The notes below the pieces were generated by a model. The model was not told where the DNA came from and searched no databases. It saw nothing but the letters and a program-made list of their open reading frames with translations. From Glycocaulis sp051859565 (GTDB lineage Bacteria > Pseudomonadota > Alphaproteobacteria > Caulobacterales > Maricaulaceae), in assembly GCF_051859565.1 (NCBI RefSeq), contig NZ_JBHYFK010000007.1, positions 124,001 through 188,000 of the forward strand: a DNA stretch of 64,000 nucleotides. The letters are read 5' to 3'. Every line of letters begins with the position of its first letter. The first letter of the stretch is position 1. Below are positions 33,800 to 42,554 of the stretch, piece by piece. Position numbers and translations under genes: made by a program.

Positions 33800-34543
33800 T
33801 CAGGCGGTCAGGCCGCCTGCGACATCAATCGTGGTGCCGGTGACGAAGCTGCTCTCGTCGCTGGCAAGGAACACCGCGACACTCGCGATTTCATCGGCTT
33901 TACCATAGCGGCCCAGCGGCACCATCATGCGCTGCAGGTCGGCGGTCTCGCCGTCCGCCGGGTTCATGTCGGTATCGATGGGGCCCGGCTGGATGACATT
34001 GGCGCGCAGCCCCTTGCGGCCCAGCTCGCGCGCAGCAGCCTTGGTCAGAAGCTGCACGGCGGCCTTGGAGGCACAGTAAGAGCCAAGGCCGGGCGAGGGC
34101 GCGCGGTCTCCCAGGATCGACCCGACCGTGATGATCGAGCCGCCCGGCTCCATGATGTTGGCGGCAAGGCGGATGGCCTCGAACGGCGCGGTGACATTGA
34201 CCGCCATCACATCGTTCCAGTCCTCATCGCTCATCTTGCGCAAGGTTACTTCGCGCGCGATGCCGGCATTATTGACCAGAATGTCGATACGGCCGTGCTT
34301 CTCCGCCGCCGCGCTCATTACGCGGGCAGTTTCGCCCTGTTTGCGCGCGTCGCAGCCGACGGCCTCTGCCTTGCCGCCCTTGGCGTTGATGGCCGCGGCC
34401 ACCGCCTCGGCCTTGTCCTTCGATCCGCCATAGGTCAGCACCACGGTTGCGCCCTCATCGGCAAATGCCTGACAGATGGCCGCGCCGATCCCGCGTGATC
34501 CGCCCGTTACAAATGCGACTTTTCCTGACAGCCTTGCGCCCAT
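33800..34543 (-). CDS. SDR-family oxidoreductase (FabG-like)
   Basis: A 247-residue short-chain dehydrogenase. The NAD(P)-binding VAFVTGGSRGIGAAICQAF and NNAG (LVNNAGIAREVTL) are present, the catalytic Ser is in TVGSILGD, and the Tyr-Lys pair is in SYCASKAAVQLL. The C-terminus FVTGTTIDVAGGLTA is FabG-like. Start chosen at MGARLSGK because GGAGGAG lies upstream at a workable distance; an in-frame ATG six codons earlier sits at that ribosome-binding site. The substrate is not deducible. It is divergent from the GNAT gene. Confidence 0.88.
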   Translation of the reverse strand: MGARLSGKVAFVTGGSRGIGAAICQAFADEGATVVLTYGGSKDKAEAVAAAINAKGGKAEAVGCDARKQGETARVMSAAAEKHGRIDILVNNAGIAREVTLRKMSDEDWNDVMAVNVTAPFEAIRLAANIMEPGGSIITVGSILGDRAPSPGLGSYCASKAAVQLLTKAAARELGRKGLRANVIQPGPIDTDMNPADGETADLQRMMVPLGRYGKADEIASVAVFLASDESSFVTGTTIDVAGGLTA

Positions 34544-34638
34544 GACAGATGTCTCCTCCAACTTGTTGCGTTGCCGCTCTATATGAGCGCGAGAGACAAG
34601 CCCGTTCGCTCACCTACTGCAAGTATTGAGACGCATGA

Positions 34639-35784
34639 ATGTCTGAAATCAGCGTGCGCATGATCGAAGGGCTGGCGGAGACCACACCACAGGCGTGGGA
34701 CGCCATTGCCAACCCGGCGGGTGCGCCGTTCGATCCGTTCCTGAGCTGGGACTTTCTTGAAGCGCTGGAGCAATCGGGCTGCGTCAGCGAGGAGGCGGGC
34801 TGGATACCGCGCCATCTGATCGCTGAAGACGGCGCGGGCGGAATTGTTGGCGTGTTGCCGCTCTACGTGAAAACCCACTCCTATGGCGAATACGTGTTTG
34901 ACCATGCCTGGGCCGACGCGCTGCACCGGGCAGGGGGCGAATACTATCCCAAACTCGTCACGGCCGTGCCGTTTACGCCCGTGACCGGACGGCGCGTACT
35001 GGCGGCGGATGAAGGCATCCGCCGGGCGCTAGCCGCATCCGCCAAATCCGTCGCCGGGCAATGGAATGCTTCGGGATGGCATGTGCTGTTTCCTGATGCC
35101 TCGGAGCGCGAGGCGCTGGCCGCATCGGGCCTTTGCGAACGCCTCGACATCCAGTTCATCTGGGATAATCGCGGCTATGGCTCTTACGATGATTTTCTGG
35201 GTGATCTCGCCTCACGCAAGCGCAAGGCACTACGCAAGGAGCGCGAGGCCGCGCAGGCCGGGCTTGAGATCGTGGCGCTCACCGGCGCGGAGCTGACGCA
35301 AGAGCACTGGGATGTGTTCTTTGCCTGCTATCAGGACACCGGCGCGCGCAAATGGGGCACGCCCTATCTCAACCGCGAATTCTTCCAGCTCGTCCATGAG
35401 CGCATGGCGCAGCATGTCCTGATGGTGATGGCGCGCCGGGACGGGCAGTGGATTGCCTCCGCGCTGAACTTCATTGGCTCGGAGGCGCTCTACGGGCGCT
35501 ATTGGGGCTGTCTGGAGGGCCAGGACAGCCTGCATTTCGAGCTCTGCTACCATCAGGCCATTGACTACGCGATTGCTCATGGCCTGAAACGCGTGGAGGC
35601 GGGCGCGCAGGGCCATCACAAGCTGGCGCGCGACTACCGCCCGCAGGCGGTCGGTTCCGCCCATTTCCTCACCCATCAGGGCCTTGCCAGCGCCATTGAC
35701 CGCTATCTGAGCCGTGAGCGGCAGGCGGTGCTCTCAGAAATCGCTTCTCTCGACGCGGATTCGCCCTTTAAATCGGGGGTATGA
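34639..35784 (+). CDS. GNAT/FemAB-like N-acyltransferase (COG3146 type)
   Basis: A 381-residue protein of the uncharacterised DUF482/COG3146 group. Features include FDPFLSWDFLEALEQSG near the N-terminus, PLYVKTHSYGEYVFDHAWAD, the basic SRKRKALRKEREA segment, and C-terminal acyltransferase-fold motifs YGRYWGCLEGQDSLHFELCY and RVEAGAQGHHKLARDYRP. The architecture resembles the two-domain Fem/MprF-like aminoacyl transferases that may act on peptidoglycan or lipid-linked substrates; the substrate is unknown. It starts a same-strand run and overlaps the next gene by 4 bp. Confidence 0.8.
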   Translation: MSEISVRMIEGLAETTPQAWDAIANPAGAPFDPFLSWDFLEALEQSGCVSEEAGWIPRHLIAEDGAGGIVGVLPLYVKTHSYGEYVFDHAWADALHRAGGEYYPKLVTAVPFTPVTGRRVLAADEGIRRALAASAKSVAGQWNASGWHVLFPDASEREALAASGLCERLDIQFIWDNRGYGSYDDFLGDLASRKRKALRKEREAAQAGLEIVALTGAELTQEHWDVFFACYQDTGARKWGTPYLNREFFQLVHERMAQHVLMVMARRDGQWIASALNFIGSEALYGRYWGCLEGQDSLHFELCYHQAIDYAIAHGLKRVEAGAQGHHKLARDYRPQAVGSAHFLTHQGLASAIDRYLSRERQAVLSEIASLDADSPFKSGV

Positions 35785-36338
35785 GCTTTGTCCGGCTTGC
35801 CAATCCCCTGAGCTTCAACGCTGCGACCGCAATGGTCGCAGCGCTCAACGGGCAGGGAATTTACGCCTTCATGGGCAATGAGCACCTCGCGCAGATGAAC
35901 CCTGCCTATCATTTCGCGCTGGGAGGCTTCCCAATTTACGTCGCTGAGGCTGACCTGCAGACTGCACGCGAATATCTGGATCTGATCGATCGAGGGTGGG
36001 CGGAAAGGAAAACGTTTGAGCAAAGGGGTGATGATGAGGCGCGTGACGACATGCCTGACTGCCCTGTCTGCGGAGGCGAAAGCCACCCCCGGACCAACTG
36101 GCTGCTCACAATTCTGACGAATTTTGCTGTGACGCTGACGGGGTTTCCGGTGCCGTCAAAACGTCGCCAATGTGTTGATTGCGGCCAAGTCTGGCGGCCG
36201 GGTGGGCGCGAGCCTTTTTCACCCGAGGAGCTGGGTTATGATCCGGACGGTCCCGTGGAGGGAGATTTTCTGTCGAGGATCCGCTCCATCGGGTACGAGC
36301 ACATGCAAGACAAGCAGGAGACCCGCCATGAGCCTTGA
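35781..36338 (+). CDS. DUF2007-like N-domain plus zinc-ribbon protein
   Basis: A 185-residue protein. Residues about 5-72 (AATAMVAALNGQGIYAFMGN, then YHFALGGFPIYVAEADLQTA) look like the small ferredoxin-like DUF2007 putative signal-transducing fold. A CPVCGGESHP motif and a CVDCGQVW motif about 40 residues later make a four-cysteine zinc ribbon, with a hydrophobic stretch (LLTILTNFAVTLTGFPV) between them. It overlaps the GNAT gene (ATGA) and runs 11 bp into the HIT gene. Function is unknown; I am moderately sure of the domain reading. Confidence 0.65.
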   Translation: MSFVRLANPLSFNAATAMVAALNGQGIYAFMGNEHLAQMNPAYHFALGGFPIYVAEADLQTAREYLDLIDRGWAERKTFEQRGDDEARDDMPDCPVCGGESHPRTNWLLTILTNFAVTLTGFPVPSKRRQCVDCGQVWRPGGREPFSPEELGYDPDGPVEGDFLSRIRSIGYEHMQDKQETRHEP

Positions 36339-36759
36339 TGGCCGTTATGACGACCAGAATATTTTCGCGAAAATCCTGCGCGGGGAGGCTCCGTGTGTGA
36401 AGGTTCGAGAGGATGAGCACACGCTGACCATCATGGACGCGTTCCCGCAGGCGCCGGGCCATGTGCTGGTGATCCCGAAAGAGCCCGCGCGCAATCTGTT
36501 CGAGCTGTCCGAGGAAGCGGCGGAAAAATCCATTCTCGCGGTCAAGGCCGTTGCCGCTGCCGTACGGCGCGGGCTGGAGCCGGATGGCGTGTTCGTGGCC
36601 CAGTTCAACGGCGCGCCCGCCGGGCAGACCGTATTCCACATTCATTTCCACATCATCCCGCGCGTGGAAGGCGAGGAGATTGCCGGACATGGCAAGGCGG
36701 GTATGGCCGATCCGGCGGAGCTGGAACAACTTGCGGAAAAAATACGCGCCGCGCTCTGA
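36328..36759 (+). CDS. HIT-family nucleotide hydrolase/transferase
   Basis: A 143-residue HIT protein. IFAKILRGEAPCVKVREDEH at the N-terminus and the histidine triad in GQTVFHIHFHIIPRVEG (HxHxH with flanking hydrophobics) are diagnostic. It probably cleaves nucleoside phosphoramidates or dinucleotide polyphosphates. The start at MSLDGRYDDQN has GGAG upstream and overlaps the end of the preceding gene by 11 bp; the longer open frame is a shadow through that gene. It lies in a tightly spaced GNAT/zinc-ribbon/HIT set. Confidence 0.93.
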   Translation: MSLDGRYDDQNIFAKILRGEAPCVKVREDEHTLTIMDAFPQAPGHVLVIPKEPARNLFELSEEAAEKSILAVKAVAAAVRRGLEPDGVFVAQFNGAPAGQTVFHIHFHIIPRVEGEEIAGHGKAGMADPAELEQLAEKIRAAL

Positions 36760-36911
36760 ATTGGGGTCTGCCCCGAAAATCCCGCTTGATTTTTTCCTTA
36801 TTCGCGCATCATAGGCGCTGGAGCGTCGCACTCTGCACGGGGCATTGAATCGCCCCTTGCCCCTTTACCCGCCCGCGTCGACGCACGGGCGCGTTCTGGC
36901 GTTCTTGCACC

Positions 36912-37346
36912 ATGTTACTCATCGACACCTTTGTCGGTCCCAGTGCCATTGAAGGCGTTGGGGTTTTTGCGGCTGAACCGATCCGCAAGGGACAGCTCAT
37001 CTACCGCTTTGAGCCGGGTTTTGACCGGCTGATTGGCGAGGCTGAGCTGCCCAATCTTCCCGAAAGCATCCGCCGCTTTGTCGAGCGTTATACCTATCCG
37101 CACCCGAAAGAGGCCGGGATGCTGGTGCTGGACGCGGATAATGGCCGGCACATGAACCACTCGCTTCAGCCCAATACCGATTTCCGGGACTCGGTGTTCG
37201 GCTATGCGATCTGCGACATTGCGGCGGGTGAGGAAATCACCTGCAATTATGCCGAGTTCGAGCCCGGCTTCTACATGCTGCCCTCTATGGTTTCGGCCCA
37301 CGCCGCCGCCCCGAAGGCGGTCAATGGCAGCGGCGCGCATCTTTAA
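36912..37346 (+). CDS. SET-domain protein
   Basis: A 144-residue stand-alone SET domain. IEGVGVFAAEPIRKGQLIYR is the N-terminal SET motif, RHMNHSLQPNTDFRD matches the NHS-x-x-PN cofactor motif, and AAGEEITCNYAEFEPGFY carries the GEE-I-T-x-x-Y catalytic tyrosine. SET proteins are lysine methyltransferases; bacterial ones methylate ribosomal or nucleoid proteins, but the target here is unknown. There is no pre- or post-SET zinc domain. An HDAC-like gene follows 54 bp later. Confidence 0.9.
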   Translation: MLLIDTFVGPSAIEGVGVFAAEPIRKGQLIYRFEPGFDRLIGEAELPNLPESIRRFVERYTYPHPKEAGMLVLDADNGRHMNHSLQPNTDFRDSVFGYAICDIAAGEEITCNYAEFEPGFYMLPSMVSAHAAAPKAVNGSGAHL

Positions 37347-37400
37347 GCCCGGGTGGCAATTTGCTTGTGAACGGTGTGAGGTGATGGCAGACACGTGCCC

Positions 37401-38312
37401 ATGCGCACGATTGCCATCACTTCTGCCACCGGCTTTGACCACGTAACGCCGGACGGCCATCCCGAACGCGTGGCGCGGCTTGAGACCGTTTCCCGCGCCC
37501 TTGCGCCGCTGTCACCGCGCGAAGCCTCGCCCGCGACGCGCGAGGCTTTGGCCCGCGTGCATGATGCAGTCCATATCGACCAGGTTTTCGCTGCCAGTCC
37601 CGCCGAGGGTCATGTCTCGCTGGATGCCGACACCTGGATGAGCCCCGGCTCGCTGGATGCAGCGCTGCATGCGTGCGGCGCGGTGATTGAAGGTGTCGAC
37701 GCGGTGCTGGACGGGGAGGCCGAGGCGGTGTTCGTCGGCTGCCGCCCGCCCGGCCACCATGCTGAGCCTGATCGGGCGATGGGCTTTTGCCTGTTCAACC
37801 AGATTGCCGTCGGGGCGCTGCACGCGCTGGAGGTGAGGGGGCTTTCCCGCGTCGCAATCATCGATATCGATGTGCATCACGGCAATGGCACCCAGGCCAC
37901 AGCCGAGCGCGAACCGCGCCTGTTTTTCGCCTCCGTCCATCAGGGCTGGATCTATCCCGGCACCGGCGCAGCCCATGAGACCGGCCGTCACGGCAATATC
38001 GCCAACCGGCCCCTGCCCGCAGGCGCAACCGGCGAGACCTGGCATCCCGCGCTGGACGAGCTGATCGAGGCGGTGCGCGCCTTCCAGCCTGACCTGCTGC
38101 TGGTCTCTGCCGGATTTGATGCGCACAAGGATGATCCCCTTGCAGGGCTGGCTCTGGACCAGGGCGATTTCGCCCGTGCAGGCACCGCTCTGGCGCGGCT
38201 TGCACAGGAAAGCGCGCACTCCCGGCTTGTCTGCGTGCTTGAGGGCGGATACGACTGCCCGGCGCTTGAACGGTCGGTTGCGGCTTTTATTGGCGCGCTG
38301 CAGGCGGCCTGA
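37401..38312 (+). CDS. histone deacetylase-family amidohydrolase
   Basis: A 303-residue arginase/deacetylase-fold protein of the class II HDAC type. The catalytic dyad is in CRPPGHHAEPDRAMGFCLFN, zinc ligands are in AIIDIDVHHGNGTQ and SAGFDAHKDDPLA, and CVLEGGYD closes the site, so it should be active. Bacterial relatives deacetylate acetyl-lysine, acetylpolyamines or small molecules. A GTG lies two codons upstream of the chosen ATG. Position just before xseB-ispA-dxs is common in alphaproteobacteria, so linkage to the neighbouring SET gene may be incidental. Confidence 0.9.
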   Translation: MRTIAITSATGFDHVTPDGHPERVARLETVSRALAPLSPREASPATREALARVHDAVHIDQVFAASPAEGHVSLDADTWMSPGSLDAALHACGAVIEGVDAVLDGEAEAVFVGCRPPGHHAEPDRAMGFCLFNQIAVGALHALEVRGLSRVAIIDIDVHHGNGTQATAEREPRLFFASVHQGWIYPGTGAAHETGRHGNIANRPLPAGATGETWHPALDELIEAVRAFQPDLLLVSAGFDAHKDDPLAGLALDQGDFARAGTALARLAQESAHSRLVCVLEGGYDCPALERSVAAFIGALQAA

Positions 38313-38361
38313 CGGGGACCAGCGCTTGTCAGTCCTTGTTGATCTATCTCCGAAAAGCACC

Positions 38362-38955
38362 ATGAAACAGACCGTTGCCACGCGCCTGCCCGGCTCCATC
38401 ATCATTGCCCGCCACGGTGAACCCGATGCGGACCGCCGCATGGTGCTGGACTGGCGCGGCTATGAGAAATGGTGGGCCGATTATGACCTTGCGGGTCTGA
38501 AAAACGGGCAGAGCGCGCCGAAGGCATTGTGCGAGGCCGCTGGAAAGGCCCATTCGGTCTATGCCTCCACCCTGATCCGCGCGATTGAAACCGCGCAGGC
38601 TTGCGTCGGCGCGCAAGAGATCACGCAGAACTCGGTCTTTATTGAAGCGCCGCTGCCGCCTCCACCCATTCCGGGCCGGTTCAAGGCGCGCACCTGGGGC
38701 GTCTATGCCCGCTGCACCTGGTGGCTCGGCATGGCGCGCGGCAAGGAAACCCGCGCGCAGGCCGAAACCCGCGCCGAGGAAGCCGCCGCCATCCTCATCG
38801 AGGCCGCCCAGCACGGCGATGTGGCCCTGTTTGCCCATGGCTGGTTCAACCGCATGCTGCGCCCGGTGCTCAAACGCCATGGCTATGTCTGCGTGCGCGA
38901 TGGCGGGGATGATTACTGGTCCTGGCGGCGCTACGAGCTCAAAGGGCGCAGCTAG
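38362..38955 (+). CDS. histidine phosphatase-superfamily protein
   Basis: A 197-residue protein with the phosphohistidine motif IIIARHGEPDADRR at its N-terminus, the arginine region YASTLIRAIETAQACVG and the second-histidine segment ALFAHGWFNRMLRPVL. These three cover the RHG, R and H positions of the catalytic site. An inserted segment around residues 105-125 (PGRFKARTWGVYARCTWWLG) is unusual and hydrophobic. The start is the first ATG before the motif. Substrate is unknown. It lies between the HDAC-like gene and xseB. Confidence 0.8.
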   Translation: MKQTVATRLPGSIIIARHGEPDADRRMVLDWRGYEKWWADYDLAGLKNGQSAPKALCEAAGKAHSVYASTLIRAIETAQACVGAQEITQNSVFIEAPLPPPPIPGRFKARTWGVYARCTWWLGMARGKETRAQAETRAEEAAAILIEAAQHGDVALFAHGWFNRMLRPVLKRHGYVCVRDGGDDYWSWRRYELKGRS

Positions 38956-39002
38956 CGTTCTCGCCACTGGACGTGCGCCGCGGCGCTTGTCACTCTGGTA
39001 AC

Positions 39003-39254
39003 ATGACCGACTCGAACCCATCCGGTAACGCCAAACTCAGATTTGAAGCCGCGCTGAAAGAGCTGGAGGACATTGTCCAGCAGCTTGAGCGCGGGGATGT
39101 GGAGCTGGAGAAATCCATCGCCATGTATGAGCGCGGCGCTGCGCTGCGTGCCCATTGCGAGGCGCGGCTGAAAGATGCGCAGCTCAAAGTTGACAAGATC
39201 GTGCTGGGTGCGGACGGCAAGCCGGGGGCCGAGCCTGCGGGCCTTGACGGCTGA
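39003..39254 (+). CDS. xseB: exodeoxyribonuclease VII small subunit
   Basis: An 83-residue XseB. The conserved core FEAALKELEDIVQQLERGDV followed by ELEKSIAMYERGAALRAHC is the coiled-coil that binds the large subunit XseA (encoded elsewhere). The complex degrades single-stranded DNA from both ends. The start at MTDSNPS is chosen because the upstream in-frame extension is not conserved. Its stop overlaps the start of the CsaA-like gene by one base (TGATG). Confidence 0.96.
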   Translation: MTDSNPSGNAKLRFEAALKELEDIVQQLERGDVELEKSIAMYERGAALRAHCEARLKDAQLKVDKIVLGADGKPGAEPAGLDG

Positions 39255-39622
39255 TGCGCCGTCCTTCCGACCCGCCTGCCAGTGAAATCAGCCCGGACCA
39301 TTTCTTCGCCGCCGATATCCGCCTAGGCACGGTCACGCGCGCCGAACCGTTCCCGGAGGCGCGAAAGCCAGCCTACAGGCTCTGGATCGATTTTGGTGAA
39401 GGCGTAGGCGAAAAGCGCTCATCCGCGCAGATAACAGCCCATTACAGACTGGAAGACCTGCCGGGACGGCGCGTGCTGGCGGTGGTCAATTTTCCGCCGC
39501 GCCAGATTGGCCCTGTGCGCTCTGAAGTGCTGGTGCTCGGCGTAACGGACAGCGCGGGAAATGTGGTCTTGCTGGAAGTGCCGGAGCACGCGGATGTGGC
39601 CAACGGCGCTGGTGTCAGCTAG
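39254..39622 (+). CDS. tRNA-binding domain protein, CsaA-like
   Basis: A 122-residue OB-fold protein of the EMAP/CsaA type. FAADIRLGTVTRAEPFPEAR, PAYRLWIDFGEGVGEKRSSA, then AQITAHYRLEDLPGRRVLAV and VNFPPRQIGPVRSEVLVLG match CsaA, proposed to be a secretion chaperone or tRNA-binding protein in Bacillus. A short N-terminal extension (12 residues) precedes the domain. It is translationally coupled to xseB; ispA follows after 45 bp. Confidence 0.88.
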   Translation: MRRPSDPPASEISPDHFFAADIRLGTVTRAEPFPEARKPAYRLWIDFGEGVGEKRSSAQITAHYRLEDLPGRRVLAVVNFPPRQIGPVRSEVLVLGVTDSAGNVVLLEVPEHADVANGAGVS

Positions 39623-39667
39623 ACCGGCTGCGTACCAACCCCTTTTGCCCGGAGCGCACCGCCCGTC

Positions 39668-40558
39668 ATGGCCAGTTTTCAGGCCCAGTTGGAAGAATCC
39701 GCTGATCGCGTGACCGTGGCGCTCGACGCGCTGCTGGCGCGCGCTGACGGGCCTGAGGCGCGCCTGGCCTCGGCCATGCGCTATGCGGCCCTGGGGCCTG
39801 GCAAGCGCATCCGGCCCTTCCTTACCCTCGCCGCCGGGCGCATGCTCGGCGCGGATGAGCGCGGGCTGTTGCGCGCGGGCTGCGCAATCGAGTGCATTCA
39901 CGCTTATTCGCTGATCCACGATGATCTGCCGTCCATGGACAATGATGATGTTCGCCGGGGCCGGCCCACCGTGCACATCGCCTATGATGAGGCGACGGCG
40001 ATCCTGGCCGGTGATGCGCTGCAATCGGCGGCCTTCGAGATCATGGCCGGCGCCGACACCCATCCCCATCCGACTGTCCGTCTGGCGCTGGTCGAAGGGC
40101 TGGCCAAGGCCTCCGGCGCGCGCGGCATGGCTGGCGGGCAGATGATCGACATGCTCTCGCCCCAGCGCGTAGGCGATGATATTGGCGTGCTGACGCGCCT
40201 GCACCGGATGAAGACCGGCGCGCTTATCAGCTTTTCGGTGGAGGCTGGTGCAGTGCTGGCGGAGGCGGGCAGCGATGCGCGCCACGCGCTTGAAGGTTAC
40301 GCCCATGATCTCGGGTTAATCTACCAGATCGTCGATGACCTTCTGGACGCCGAAGGCCTGCCAAGCATTGCCGGCAAGGCGGTCAATAAGGATGCCCGTC
40401 AGGGAAAAACCACATTTGTCACGATTCTGGGGGTGGACGGCGCGCGCGAACGGGCGCGTCATCTCGCCGCTCAGGCCAAGGAATACCTCGCACTCTTCGG
40501 CAGTTCTGCCAATATCCTCAAGGACTGCGTGGACTTCGTTCTTGAGCGGCGTTCCTGA
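39668..40558 (+). CDS. ispA: farnesyl/geranyl diphosphate synthase
   Basis: A 296-residue polyprenyl synthetase. The first aspartate-rich motif is in LIHDDLPSMDNDDVRRGRPT, the second in IYQIVDDLLDAEG, and GPGKRIRPFLTLAAGRML supplies the diphosphate-binding Lys/Arg. Size and the region before the first motif (CAIECIHAYS) fit short-chain (C15) synthases. It makes farnesyl diphosphate from IPP and DMAPP. It sits in the xseB-ispA-dxs order typical of proteobacteria, giving a partial isoprenoid pathway with dxs. Confidence 0.96.
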   Translation: MASFQAQLEESADRVTVALDALLARADGPEARLASAMRYAALGPGKRIRPFLTLAAGRMLGADERGLLRAGCAIECIHAYSLIHDDLPSMDNDDVRRGRPTVHIAYDEATAILAGDALQSAAFEIMAGADTHPHPTVRLALVEGLAKASGARGMAGGQMIDMLSPQRVGDDIGVLTRLHRMKTGALISFSVEAGAVLAEAGSDARHALEGYAHDLGLIYQIVDDLLDAEGLPSIAGKAVNKDARQGKTTFVTILGVDGARERARHLAAQAKEYLALFGSSANILKDCVDFVLERRS

Positions 40559-40614
40559 CCGCCACAAACATTGCCACGGGAACCGGCAGATGCCGGACTG
40601 ACGCTGGAGCCATC

Positions 40615-42519
40615 ATGCCCGAGACGCCCAATCTGGACCGCATCGCCTCTCCGAAGGACCTAAAGGGCCTCGACCTTGCCACCCTGCGCGCGGTTGCAGA
40701 CGAGCTGAGGACCGAGACGATTGATGCGGTGTCGGTAACAGGCGGGCATCTGGGCGCGGGGCTCGGCGTGGTGGAGCTGACTGTAGCGTTGCATCACGTG
40801 TTCGACACACCCGATGACGTGCTGATCTGGGATGTCGGCCATCAGTGCTACCCCCACAAGATCCTCACCGGGCGGCGCGATCGTATCCGCACGCTGCGCC
40901 AGGGCGGGGGGCTTTCCGGCTTCACCAAGCGCTCCGAGAGTGAATACGACCCGTTCGGCGCAGCCCACGCCTCAACCTCCATCTCCGCCGCGCTCGGCTT
41001 TTCTGTTGCCAGCGATCTCAAGGGCGAGAAGCGCCATGTCGTGGCGGTGATCGGGGATGGCTCCATGTCGGCCGGCATGGCCTATGAGGCGATGAACAAT
41101 GCCGGGGCGCTGGACAAGAATCTCATCGTCATCCTGAATGATAACGATATGTCGATCGCTCCGCCCGTGGGCGCGATGAGCCATTACTTTGCGCGCCTTG
41201 TATCTTCCAAGGGCTATCGCTCCCTGCGCAGGATCGGCAAGGGCCTCGCCAAGGTGATCGGCGTTGAGGAAGCTGCGCGCCGCGCCGAGGAATATATGCG
41301 CGGCATGGCGGTTGGCGGCACCATGTTCGAGGAGATGGGCTTTCGCTATGTCGGCCCGATTGATGGCCATGACGTGGCCCAGCTCGTCGCGGTGCTGAAG
41401 AATGTACGCGACGGGCAGGACGGCCCGGTCCTGATCCACGCCGTAACCCATAAAGGCCATGGCTATGCGCCTGCCGAGGCCGCTGCCGACAAGTATCACG
41501 GCGTTGCCAAGTTCAATGTCATCACTGGCGAACAGGCCAAGTCCAAGCCCGCCGCGCCCAGCTATACCGGCGTCTTCGCCGACGCGCTGATCCGCGAGGC
41601 AGAGGCCGATCCGTCAATCGTCGCCATCACGGCCGCCATGCCGGGCGGGACGGGTCTGGACAAGTTCGCCGCCCGCTTCCCGGAGCGCTGCTTTGATGTC
41701 GGTATCGCTGAGCAGCATGCCGTCACCTTCGCGGCGGGGCTCGCAGCAGCGGGCATGAAGCCGTTTGCCGCGCTCTACTCCACCTTCCTGCAGCGTGCCT
41801 ATGACAGCGTGGTCCACGATGTCGCCATCCAGAACTTGCCGGTGCGCTTTGCCATCGACCGGGCAGGGCTGGTCGGCGCGGACGGCTCCACCCATGCGGG
41901 CAGCTTTGACGTCGGTTATCTCGGCATGTTGCCGGGCATGGTCATTATGGCCGCAGCCGACGAGGCCGAGCTGGCACGCATGGTGAAAACCGCCACGCTG
42001 ATTGATGATGGCCCCAGCGCCTTCCGCTATCCGCGCGGCGAGGGCATTGGCGTGGAAATTCCCGCCAACCCTGAAGCGCTGGAAATCGGCAAGGGCCGCA
42101 TCGTGCGCGAGGGCAGCGCGGTGGCGATCCTTTCGCTGGGCACGCGGCTTGCGGAATCCCTCAAAGCCGCAGACCAGCTGGCCGCCCATGGCCTGTCCGC
42201 CACGGTCGCCGATGCCCGCTTTGCCAAGCCGCTTGATGAGGATCTGATCCTGCGCCTGGCCCGCGAACATGAAGTCCTGATCACCATCGAGGAAGGCTCG
42301 CGCGGCGGATTCGGCGCGTTTGTGCTGCACCTGCTGGCGGAGAAAGGCGTGCTCGACCGGGGCCTCAAAATCCGCACCATGACGCTCCCGGACGTGTTCC
42401 AGGAGCATGATAGCCCGGTGAAGCAGTATGACGAGGCGCGCCTGAATGCCCGCCACATCACCGCGACCGTGCTCGATGCGCTGGGGCGATCCGAAGAGGC
42501 GGCAAAAGCGCTGGCGTGA
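40615..42519 (+). CDS. dxs: 1-deoxy-D-xylulose-5-phosphate synthase
   Basis: A 634-residue thiamine-diphosphate enzyme condensing pyruvate and glyceraldehyde-3-phosphate, the first step of the MEP pathway. ThDP-binding AVIGDGSMSAGMAYEAMNNA is clear, HAVTHKGHGYAPAE follows, then the pyrimidine-binding DVGIAEQHAVTFAAGLAAAG with the catalytic Glu and the DRAGLVGADGSTHAGSFD loop. The C-terminal transketolase domain is complete. It follows ispA by 56 bp. In relatives tlyA follows directly; here a cupin gene, repeats and cspA intervene. Confidence 0.98.
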   Translation: MPETPNLDRIASPKDLKGLDLATLRAVADELRTETIDAVSVTGGHLGAGLGVVELTVALHHVFDTPDDVLIWDVGHQCYPHKILTGRRDRIRTLRQGGGLSGFTKRSESEYDPFGAAHASTSISAALGFSVASDLKGEKRHVVAVIGDGSMSAGMAYEAMNNAGALDKNLIVILNDNDMSIAPPVGAMSHYFARLVSSKGYRSLRRIGKGLAKVIGVEEAARRAEEYMRGMAVGGTMFEEMGFRYVGPIDGHDVAQLVAVLKNVRDGQDGPVLIHAVTHKGHGYAPAEAAADKYHGVAKFNVITGEQAKSKPAAPSYTGVFADALIREAEADPSIVAITAAMPGGTGLDKFAARFPERCFDVGIAEQHAVTFAAGLAAAGMKPFAALYSTFLQRAYDSVVHDVAIQNLPVRFAIDRAGLVGADGSTHAGSFDVGYLGMLPGMVIMAAADEAELARMVKTATLIDDGPSAFRYPRGEGIGVEIPANPEALEIGKGRIVREGSAVAILSLGTRLAESLKAADQLAAHGLSATVADARFAKPLDEDLILRLAREHEVLITIEEGSRGGFGAFVLHLLAEKGVLDRGLKIRTMTLPDVFQEHDSPVKQYDEARLNARHITATVLDALGRSEEAAKALA

Positions 42520-42554
42520 TAGGAGGGGGCGGTTCCATTTCGAGGATTCGCCCC

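Noticed and set aside
37204..37446. 80-codon frame over the end of the SET gene and start of the HDAC-like gene
   Set aside because: It overlaps both motif-supported genes in another frame and has no recognisable features.
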